Shown here in pieces: positions 54,769-61,935 of a stretch of 64,000 nt of DNA. The notes beneath the pieces are model-generated. The model saw nothing but the letters and a program-made list of their open reading frames with translations, was not told where the DNA came from and searched no databases. Where the stretch lies: assembly GCF_000829415.1 (NCBI RefSeq), contig NZ_AP014637.1:1-64000 (forward strand). Reading direction: 5' to 3'. This DNA is from Pseudomonas sp. StFLB209. Lineage in GTDB: Bacteria; Pseudomonadota; Gammaproteobacteria; Pseudomonadales; Pseudomonadaceae. The translations under genes and the position numbers were made by a program. Each line of letters begins with the position of its first letter. Positions within the stretch are counted from its first letter, which is position 1.

Positions 54769-56342
54769 TGACCCGCTCCGGGGGTCGGCACAGGTGCCGT
54801 CAACTGCCCCTGGTTCCACTGGCGGAGCGAGGCGTGCACCTCATCCTGCAGTTGCTGGAGTGGCACCTGATCGAGGTCACCGATACTCGGTTCAAGCCCC
54901 AATGTAGCTTGCAGCTTGCTGGCCGCAGCATTGGCCAGAGCCATGGCCTGATAACGGCGTAATTGACTGAGAATGGCTGAAGTGTTGCTGGCCACAGTGT
55001 CCAGTTTGCCTGTGGTTTGCACCTGGCTGCGGTTAGCACTCTGCTGGTTCAGGCGGTCGTCCACCTGCCAGATGGCATCGGCGCGCTGAAATTGCTGCAA
55101 GGCATTGGCATATTGCAGACGCGCAATGTGGACCTGAGCCAAAACGGCCATCTGGGTCGCCACACGACGCTGATCAGCGACAGCAATACCGGCTTTGGCC
55201 AGACGCATCTGCGCCGGGGCACTGAGAATATTGAGCAGGTTGAAAGAAAGCTGGGCGCCCGCTTCGTTCCAATTGTTATTGATCAGATACTTGTCCGAAT
55301 CGTGGCGCAGGCTGTAATTCAGGCTGAGATTGGGAAACAGACGCAGCAGCGTCTTGCGGGTCTCTTGGCCAGCAATGCGCGTGTTGTAGTTCTGCTCGCG
55401 CAGCAGGGCATTCTGTGCCAAGGCCTGAGCTTCCAACTGTTCGACGGGCAGGTCGAGCACCCGCTGGTTGAACGACTCGGCCGGTTCCACCACGGTCAGT
55501 TCAGTACCCAACGGCGCGTTGATCAAGGCTGCCAGTTCGATACGGGCAGTCCCCAGTTCTTGCTCGATGGCCTCCAGCAGCCGGAGGTTTTCCAGCACCT
55601 GGCGCTGATAGCGCAGCGACTCGACCGGTGAACGCAAACGCTCGCTCTCAGCCTGACGCGCATCAGCCAAGGCCGACTCGGCAAGGAGGGTAGAGTCTTT
55701 CACCGACTGACGCAGTTTCTGTGCACTGGCTGCACGCCAGAATGCACTGCGCACGTCCTGCACCAGCACATGCATGGCCTGCCGACGGCGCTCTGAAGCG
55801 ATCAGCACACGATCAGCGTTCTGCTTGGCACTGTAATATGAAAGACCAAAGTCCAGCACACTCCAGGTCAGACCCAGATCACTGGTGGCATGGTGTTTGT
55901 CGCTGGAGATATAAGGGTTGGCCAATGACGGTTCGCCAGTCACCGAGTCCACGGCACGGGTAGTGGCGTACTCGCTGCGATGACTGTAGCCGGCAGCGGC
56001 GATCATCTTCGGCAGCATGTCGAAATTGCCGACATCGTACTGGCTCATCGCGAGCGCCTGCTCCATCTGCCGAGAGCGGGCTTCGAGGTTGTACTTCAGG
56101 GCTCTGGCGATGGCTTCATCAAGACTTAGTGAACCATTTATCGCTGGCACGTTCTGACGAGCAGTAAGCGAATCCTGAGCAGCCTGCTGCTGCAACGCGT
56201 TTTTGTCGATCGGCTCTGGCGACAGGCTCATACAGCCGGTCAGCAGCAGGATCGATGCGAGACTGCTCACGCGCATGATTGAGAGAACTGGCATGGCGGC
56301 CATGACGGGATGATTTGCAACGGTTGCGAGCTTGAAAGGCAT
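54765..56342 (-). CDS. TolC-family outer-membrane factor (lipoprotein)
   Basis: 525 aa. A lipoprotein signal (SSLASILLLTGC) is followed by two outer-membrane efflux protein repeats rich in coiled coil. The SLDEAIARALKYNLEARSRQ segment near residue 75 is the usual TolC-like start. It forms the outer-membrane duct and is the first gene of the six-gene minus-strand operon. I give the longest start (56342, with AAGGA three to five bases upstream); ATGs at 56303, 56294 and 56276 would give a more standard lipoprotein signal. The partner pump is not encoded here. Confidence 0.88.
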   Translation of the reverse strand: MPFKLATVANHPVMAAMPVLSIMRVSSLASILLLTGCMSLSPEPIDKNALQQQAAQDSLTARQNVPAINGSLSLDEAIARALKYNLEARSRQMEQALAMSQYDVGNFDMLPKMIAAAGYSHRSEYATTRAVDSVTGEPSLANPYISSDKHHATSDLGLTWSVLDFGLSYYSAKQNADRVLIASERRRQAMHVLVQDVRSAFWRAASAQKLRQSVKDSTLLAESALADARQAESERLRSPVESLRYQRQVLENLRLLEAIEQELGTARIELAALINAPLGTELTVVEPAESFNQRVLDLPVEQLEAQALAQNALLREQNYNTRIAGQETRKTLLRLFPNLSLNYSLRHDSDKYLINNNWNEAGAQLSFNLLNILSAPAQMRLAKAGIAVADQRRVATQMAVLAQVHIARLQYANALQQFQRADAIWQVDDRLNQQSANRSQVQTTGKLDTVASNTSAILSQLRRYQAMALANAAASKLQATLGLEPSIGDLDQVPLQQLQDEVHASLRQWNQGQLTAPVPTPGAGQ

Positions 56343-57392
56343 ACTTCCTTATTCCCCTAGATCAAGAACGAGCCGTTGCCCGCCCCTCTGAATCCATTCA
56401 GCCAATCGTAGCAATCAGCGACTCCAGCGCTTGTATCCGCGATGCTTTCAGTAAAAAGACTGCGACAGTGAATGAATCCAGAAAAATTTGAACTTGATAG
56501 TGTCATGGCACGCGCACCACTTTGATGCACGCAAGTTTGTTTCGCAATTGTTACACAGTGCCCACAAAAAAATACGGGCGCAGTTTTGCCGCAAAAAATA
56601 GTGCGTGGGCTTGATGATGTCAAATTGTCTTCATTCGCGCGGCATTTATAAACCCGATGATCTGACCAACGGAAGGCCCTGACCGGGCACACGTTGCAAT
56701 ATTCAGTTCGTAACGCAGCCAATGAGGCGCCTCTGAAAACGTAGGCGAGGCAGCCAGCGCAAGGCAAAAAACGGCGAAGAGTGACCGGGGTCACCCGTAA
56801 TGTCGCTTACCGCGCCCATCGTTTCCAGCTTGCCCATAAGAGCCGCCGCGATCACCGACAGGGCACCTCTAAAAACTACCTGCGTTGCGCGGGCTGCCTC
56901 GCCTACATTTTTAGAAGCACCCGACAGCTGGATAACGAGCGTTTCAGCGCAGCTGGATGCGACGTGATTCGATCGATATTTTTTTGAGCCAACCACTGGA
57001 ACTGTCTTTGAAAACGTGACATACATTTGTCGCGCCGGTTGTGTCCTACAAAACCAGCCGCTCGTAGCCTTACAGGATCAAGCTCGAATATCAGTATTTT
57101 CAGCGGATGAAGCCATGCAAACACTCAGTGCGCATCACCAGGCATCGTTAGGCTCTTCAAACCCTCCCCTTTTGAATCACTGCATTGTGCGCTGCCCGAA
57201 GTCGTCCGGGTTTGCCCACGCGCCAGACTCAGCATGAACTTCTGACTCATTGATCAGCCGTTGATAGCACGCGCTGCTTTAAGCAGTTATCTGGCCGACG
57301 GCATCATTGACCAGCTCATTTTACTTGAACAGACATCCAGACTCGATGCCTGCTCTTCCCTGCAACCTCAAATGATGTATCAGGAGCATTAA
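56343..57392. promoter_or_regulatory. Divergent intergenic region of the display locus
   Basis: About 1050 bases between the two divergent units, clearly more AT-rich than flanking genes. It must hold both promoters, but I see no near-consensus sigma70 or sigma54 pair. It contains the insertion-sequence remnant at 56724-56923. Short open frames across it have no ribosome sites or recognisable products. Confidence 0.55.
56724..56923. mobile_element. IS remnant or MITE-like element
   Basis: About 200 bases bounded by inverted repeats of about 31 bases: the left end at 56724-56755 contains GTAGGCGAGGCAGCC, and the right end at 56892-56923 holds its exact reverse complement GGCTGCCTCGCCTAC, with the outer parts (CTCTGAAAAC / TTTTTAGAAG) also largely matching. 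A third, partial end-like motif (CACCTCTAAAAAC) lies at about 56866. No transposase is present. It resembles ends of insertion sequences I have seen in pseudomonads, but the family is not verified. Confidence 0.68.
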
Positions 57393-58061
57393 ATGGATGG
57401 CGTTTTTATCGGAACCATCATTCTGTGGGCAGGCAGTTATGTGCCTGTAGGCTGGCGTCTGTGTAACGGAGACTCTCTCTCCATACAGCAAAATCCGGCC
57501 TTGTTTGCGGTGCTCAGCAACACGTACGGAGGCAATCAATCGCAAGGGACATTTGCCCTGCCCAATCTGGTAGGCAAATTCATACAAGGCACCGCAATCC
57601 CCCAGAATGTCTACCAGACCGGTGGCGCGGCCAGTGTTCCGGTTCAGCCATACGTCACGCTGACGGCTGATAACCTGCCTGCACACGAACACCCGAACAG
57701 CAACATCAATCTGACCGGACTTGTAGCCACCACTCAGGTCAAAGTGAGCACCATTCAAAACCAGGGCGCTGCAGCTCCAGTACAAGGCGCCATGCTATGC
57801 AGCACCACCGCTGGCGTTGCATCTGCTGCGTCTATTTACCTGCCCGCTGCGACCAGCCTTACCAATCAGGTCAAACTCGGCGGTGTAAAAACCGAGTTCA
57901 CAACGCCTCCCAGCGTAGCCGTAGGTCCCGCTGTAACGGGCAACCCTGTCAATAGCCCAGAGCCCGTGGTGTTCTATGGTCAGGCGCCAACGCAACCTCC
58001 AAGTTTGGACCTCTGCTACATCATCTGTGTAGAGGGCGAATTTCCCATGAAGCCGTCGTGA
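57393..58061 (+). CDS. Phage tail collar-domain protein 1 (microcystin-dependent protein-like)
   Basis: 222 aa, no signal peptide. The N-terminal collar domain (about residues 5-60) reads GTIILWAGSYVPVGWRLCNG...TYGG...GTFALPNLVGKF in pieces, as in short tail-fibre proteins and the MdpB family. A Thr/Ala/Val-rich beta region follows with LPAHEHP, and the end is YIICVEGEFP. AGGAG lies seven bases before the ATG. It is the first of three tandem paralogues. No phage genes are nearby, so this is not a prophage remnant. Function of chromosomal collar proteins is poorly known. Confidence 0.88.
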   Translation: MDGVFIGTIILWAGSYVPVGWRLCNGDSLSIQQNPALFAVLSNTYGGNQSQGTFALPNLVGKFIQGTAIPQNVYQTGGAASVPVQPYVTLTADNLPAHEHPNSNINLTGLVATTQVKVSTIQNQGAAAPVQGAMLCSTTAGVASAASIYLPAATSLTNQVKLGGVKTEFTTPPSVAVGPAVTGNPVNSPEPVVFYGQAPTQPPSLDLCYIICVEGEFPMKPS

Positions 58062-58152
58062 CATTCGACACTGCCGACATTCAATCCGCCAGATTCGACT
58101 TCTGATAAACATTTTATAACCATGCCGATTATCGGGCATATAAGGCACAACG

Positions 58153-58794
58153 ATGGACGACGCACTTATCGCTACGATTCTTCCCTGGCCCATGGCCAAG
58201 GTCCCAAAAAACTGGGCTTTATGCGATGGAACAGTACTCAGTATTCAGAATAACGCTGCGCTTTATTCCTTGCTCGGCAACCGCTTCGGCGGCGATGGAA
58301 AAACCACGTTTGCATTACCTGACCTGCGTAACATGCTGCCACTGGGCGCCGCGCCTGCGACGGTATCGACAGTAAGAGGCAAGCAACCGCAGACGTTTCA
58401 ATTACAGGCTGCTCTTACAGCGGCAAACATTCCGCCCCACAGCCATCCTGTTACCGCCACAATCACCAGCCAGACAGGCTCAACCACTATTGACGTCGGC
58501 ACAGCGCCGGCCGGCGGTTCGACCCAGGCAACAGAAGGCGCCAGGCTGAGCGGCACCCCTACCAATCTGAACGCGGCAGCGGTTTATTTACCGCCCACCA
58601 CGACGCCCGTCAATCCGGTCACCCTTGGCGGTGTGAGCACCACAGTGACTGGAGGCAGCGCGACAATCGGCGCCAGTACCGCCCCTGCAAATACGGTCGT
58701 ATCGCTAAACGCCTCAGTGACGTCTGCAATTCCGGCCAGCCTTACGCTGAACTACATCATCTGTGTGAACGGCCTCTATCCGCAGCGCAACTGA
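58153..58794 (+). CDS. Phage tail collar-domain protein 2
   Basis: 213 aa, second paralogue. ATILPWPMAKVPKNWALCDG opens the collar domain, FGGDGKTTFALPDLRNMLPLG closes it when read across residues 47-67, IPPHSHP corresponds to the HxHP of copy 1, and the protein ends YIICVNGLYPQRN. Only residues at both ends and the HxHP site are well kept; the middle differs strongly from its neighbours. Gap to copy 1 is 91 bases. The family is inferred to form trimeric or small fibre-like structures. Confidence 0.88.
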   Translation: MDDALIATILPWPMAKVPKNWALCDGTVLSIQNNAALYSLLGNRFGGDGKTTFALPDLRNMLPLGAAPATVSTVRGKQPQTFQLQAALTAANIPPHSHPVTATITSQTGSTTIDVGTAPAGGSTQATEGARLSGTPTNLNAAAVYLPPTTTPVNPVTLGGVSTTVTGGSATIGASTAPANTVVSLNASVTSAIPASLTLNYIICVNGLYPQRN

Positions 58795-58901
58795 TAACCA
58801 GCTTCTGACTGATAATGTGTTGTTCAGACCTGACCGGCACCAGAACAACATTTCCATCGAACAGGACATGCGGATCCCCCTCTGCATGACGAGAGGACAC
58901 G

Positions 58902-59543
58902 ATGAGCAATAGTTACATTGGAATGATCATGCCCTGGGCCGCCCCCTATGTACCCGAATACTGGGCGCTTTGTGATGGCCGAACGCTGAAAATCAATGAC
59001 TACCAAGCGTTGTATTCATTGATCGGTACCACTTACGGAGGCGACGGGCAAAGCACCTTTCTCTTGCCCGACCTGCGCAATGTTTTTGCCTTGGGCGCAG
59101 CCGCAGTTAATCAGGTCGGCAAAAAAACCAATGGCGCAACGTCTTATACCGGCACCGTGCAGATCGCGGAAAACCAGCTTCCGGCGCATTCACATCCTGC
59201 AACGGTATCGCTTAAGCCGACCACCACCATTACCGCAGGCACCGACGCCACTGGCAGCGCACGTATCGCTGTAGATCTGGCCGTACTGAATGCGAGCCCG
59301 CTTGCCACGCCCGCAGTCTCCGCTGAAGCAGGCATCTATCTGGCCTCGCCACCCGCCACAGGCCCTACTGTCAATCTCGGCGGAGTGACTTCAGCGGTGA
59401 CCTTGGCAGCCACTCTGAATGTGCAGAAAAATATCACTAAAAACAGTGCCGTTACGGTACAAGGCACTTACAACTCTACTCCTGCGTTCACCAGTATGAA
59501 CTTCATCATTTGCCTGCTAGGCATCTACCCCAGCTTCCCTTGA
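58902..59543 (+). CDS. Phage tail collar-domain protein 3
   Basis: 213 aa, third paralogue. GMIMPWAAPYVPEYWALCDG begins the collar domain, YGGDGQSTFLLPDLRN follows, LPAHSHP is the HxHP site and the protein ends FIICLLGIYPSFP. The ATG is preceded by GAGAGGA seven bases upstream. Length is identical to copy 2, pointing to tandem duplication of the pair. A perfect hairpin follows its stop. Confidence 0.88.
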   Translation: MSNSYIGMIMPWAAPYVPEYWALCDGRTLKINDYQALYSLIGTTYGGDGQSTFLLPDLRNVFALGAAAVNQVGKKTNGATSYTGTVQIAENQLPAHSHPATVSLKPTTTITAGTDATGSARIAVDLAVLNASPLATPAVSAEAGIYLASPPATGPTVNLGGVTSAVTLAATLNVQKNITKNSAVTVQGTYNSTPAFTSMNFIICLLGIYPSFP

Positions 59544-59549
59544 TTAGCT

Positions 59550-59578
59550 GGCTCGCTATCGGCCACCGATAGCGAGCC
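59550..59578 (+). terminator. Perfect 13-bp hairpin after the third collar gene
   Basis: GGCTCGCTATCGG and CCGATAGCGAGCC pair perfectly around a CCA loop, six bases after the stop of collar gene 3. No T tract follows, so it may be a partial terminator, an mRNA-stabilising 3' structure letting collar proteins exceed the downstream enzymes, or a protein-binding site. Confidence 0.55.
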
Positions 59579-59602
59579 CCACCCTGCGTCGAGACCCGCG
59601 TA

Positions 59603-60079
59603 ATGTCCAATCCGATGCCCTTGCTCGACCTGCGTCTGGCGACTACCACAGACCAGCCATTCCTTGACCAGTTATATCGCAGCACCCGTGAAGATCTGCT
59701 TTTACTGGGCGATACCCCTGCCATTGAGGGACTGATCACCTTGCAACAACAGGTGCAGGACAAAGGCTATCGCTCTCAGTTCCCCGACGCTCGCCACTTG
59801 CTGCTCTGGCAAAACGGCCAGCCTGTAGCGCGCCTGGTGATTGATGAAACCCTTGATCGTCTGCACATCGTTGACCTGACCGTGCTGGCGACCGAGCGCT
59901 CCCAAGGCTACGGTACGATCCTGCTACGCTGGGCACAGGCTCAGGCGAGCGCAGCAGGCATTGCACTGGAACTGAATGTGCGTCGTTTCAATCAAGGAGC
60001 GCAACGCCTGTACTTGAAGCTGGGTTTTCAGCGTATTGGCGGTGATGAGGTGTCTGACCATATGCGTTGGCAGGGTTGA
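59603..60079 (+). CDS. GNAT-family N-acetyltransferase
   Basis: 158-residue acetyltransferase. The acetyl-CoA loop is in LATERSQGYGTILL (about residues 93-106) and the terminal motif in FNQGAQRLYLKLGFQRIGG. The closest general type is small-molecule or protein N-acetyltransferase; the acceptor cannot be read. Its stop is directly followed by the hydroxylase GTG start, so both are made together. Its place between collar proteins and two further modification enzymes suggests that it acts on collar proteins or a product linked to them. Confidence 0.85.
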   Translation: MSNPMPLLDLRLATTTDQPFLDQLYRSTREDLLLLGDTPAIEGLITLQQQVQDKGYRSQFPDARHLLLWQNGQPVARLVIDETLDRLHIVDLTVLATERSQGYGTILLRWAQAQASAAGIALELNVRRFNQGAQRLYLKLGFQRIGGDEVSDHMRWQG

Positions 60080-60814
60080 GTGGCCATTTCTCGCCCCCCC
60101 TATCCCTGCAAATACCTCAAGCTGCCGTTCAGCTTCGAGGTGCAGCGTATCGAGGCAGAACTGCAGGCGCTCAACAACACCCCCTGGATCGCACACTCCA
60201 ATACCCATTGCTACGAAGGCAACTGGCACTGCTTGCCGCTGCGCTCCGTAAACGGTGCTTGCAACGATATTACAACCGCCGACGATGCCAACTATCAGGA
60301 CACGCCAGCGCTTGAGCGATGCCCTTACTTGCAGCAGGTGCTCGATACCTTCGAGTGTGAAAAAAGCTCAATACGTCTCATGACTCTGACACCAGGATCA
60401 AGCATCAAACCACACAGGGACCGTGGTGGAGCCTTCGAGGACGGAATCGCCCGCCTGCACATTCCGTTGCGGACTCATCCGGACGTTACTTTCGTCGTCG
60501 AAGAACAAACGCTGCATATGAGCCTTGGAGACACCTGGTACTTGAACGCCGCCTGCACACATGCGGTTTACAACCGCAGCCCCCAATCACGCACCCACCT
60601 GATGCTCGATTGTCGGGTCAACCCGTGGCTTGAGCGACTGTTCACGCGTAGCGGCTTTATCGCACGTCCACGTTCTCCCTATGGCGACCCACTGATCAAC
60701 GATAACAATGTTCAAGCCATCATCAGACACTTGCGTAGCGGTGGAACACCTGGAGAGCTGATGCTGGCGCAACAATTGGAGACTACTTACCGTGGCCGCG
60801 GAACAACACCATGA
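60080..60814 (+). CDS. Aspartyl/asparaginyl beta-hydroxylase-like 2-oxoglutarate oxygenase
   Basis: 244 aa. The core of the family is clear: PHRDRGGAFEDGIARLHIPL with H112 and D114, GDTWYLNAACTHAVYN with H161, and SRTHLMLDC with R171. These are the expected Fe(II) ligands and 2-oxoglutarate-binding Arg. Family members hydroxylate Asp/Asn residues or lipid A acyl chains. The start is GTG at 60080, immediately after the GNAT stop. A hydroxyl created here could be the acceptor of the sulfotransferase encoded next (23-base overlap); this link is inference. Confidence 0.87.
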   Translation: MAISRPPYPCKYLKLPFSFEVQRIEAELQALNNTPWIAHSNTHCYEGNWHCLPLRSVNGACNDITTADDANYQDTPALERCPYLQQVLDTFECEKSSIRLMTLTPGSSIKPHRDRGGAFEDGIARLHIPLRTHPDVTFVVEEQTLHMSLGDTWYLNAACTHAVYNRSPQSRTHLMLDCRVNPWLERLFTRSGFIARPRSPYGDPLINDNNVQAIIRHLRSGGTPGELMLAQQLETTYRGRGTTP

Positions 60815-61802
60815 GCAGCAGATTTTTACGTCGACCCATAACACCTTGATTCGCGCCACAGATATCCTCCCCCTCTCACTAGCCAACTGGCTTCCGGTCC
60901 TGGCCACCCAGCAGCCCCCAGGCATATGGTGGCGTAACGTCGAGACACTTGATTTCAAGGCACCTTTCTTCACCCAGACCCTGAACAGACAGCCCGTCGA
61001 TCAACGCCAGCGCTGCTTCACTGACTTCGCAGCCCTGGATGAACTCCCCGAAGGCATGCCGCTGAGCGCCCTGGTGTTTCACGTTTCACGTTGCGGCTCG
61101 ACCCTGTTCACCCAGATGCTGGCAACCCTGGCGCATTGCGTGGCATTGTCCGAGCCTCCGGTGATCGACTCGCTGCTCTACCAATACCAGCAGGGCGCAC
61201 TCAAGCGTACCGACTGCATTCACCTGCTGCGCGGCGTGGCCCGCGCATTGGGCCAGCGACGCACTGCGCAGCAACAGCATTTGGTGATCAAACTCGACTG
61301 CTGGCACCTTCAGCATCTGGACATCCTGCGTGAGGCCTTCCCGCAGGTGCCTGCGTTATTTCTTTACCGCCAGCCGTTGCAGGTCATGGCCTCGCATCAA
61401 CGCCAGCGCGGCCCACAGATGCTGCCCGGCATGCTCGACCCGGCCTGGGTCCAGGCACCGGCCGACCTGCTGGCGGCAAATCTGGACATCTACTGCCTGC
61501 ATGTATTGAACCGCTTCATGCGGACCGCTCTGGCAGCGGCAGAGCAGGGCCAGCTTGTACCGGTGAATTACGCCAGCCTGCCCGACGCCGTACCCGACCG
61601 TCTGTTACCGCTGCTGGGTATCGCACTGGATACCGACCAGCGGGCCAGCATGCTGGAAAGAACCCAGCGGCATGCCAAAGGCAGCGAGCCGTATCGAGGC
61701 GATCCGCCCTCTGTCACCTGCTGGGGCGAGGCGCCGGATGCTGATTTACTGCAGCGTGCCCAAGCGCTATACGACGCACTGAACGCCCTAAAAGTGGTGT
61801 AG
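60792..61802 (+). CDS. Sulfotransferase family protein 2
   Basis: 336 aa. HVSRCGSTLFTQML at residues 97-110 is the phosphosulfate loop (a CGST variant), and PALFLYRQPLQVMASHQRQ is the 3'-phosphate-binding region. The type is that of bacterial sulfotransferases found with Asp hydroxylases and other tailoring enzymes; it is not close to sulfotransferase 1 at 53096. GTG at 60792 overlaps the hydroxylase gene by 23 bases; an ATG at 60811 is out of frame. Probably ends the plus-strand unit. A small-molecule or glycan acceptor remains possible. Confidence 0.82.
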   Translation: MAAEQHHEQQIFTSTHNTLIRATDILPLSLANWLPVLATQQPPGIWWRNVETLDFKAPFFTQTLNRQPVDQRQRCFTDFAALDELPEGMPLSALVFHVSRCGSTLFTQMLATLAHCVALSEPPVIDSLLYQYQQGALKRTDCIHLLRGVARALGQRRTAQQQHLVIKLDCWHLQHLDILREAFPQVPALFLYRQPLQVMASHQRQRGPQMLPGMLDPAWVQAPADLLAANLDIYCLHVLNRFMRTALAAAEQGQLVPVNYASLPDAVPDRLLPLLGIALDTDQRASMLERTQRHAKGSEPYRGDPPSVTCWGEAPDADLLQRAQALYDALNALKVV

Positions 61803-61935
61803 AAGACCAGCAAGCAGCCAGACACTGCCGCCTCCTTATAACCGATTGATCTAAAACTCCCGCTCCTGCTCCGGGTCAGTTTCAGAGTGACCGCCTTCGC
61901 GATCACCCTCCCCAACGGAAACCCGGTAAGGACTT

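Noticed and set aside
56357..57237. Short open frames in the divergent gap (for example 56781-56987 and 57016-57237)
   Set aside because: No ribosome sites or known domains, and several cross the insertion-sequence remnant.
57393..59543. Collar proteins as part of a prophage or tailocin
   Set aside because: No other tail, capsid, lysis or integrase genes are near; neighbours are exporter and modification genes, and chromosomal MdpB-type collar proteins are known outside phages.
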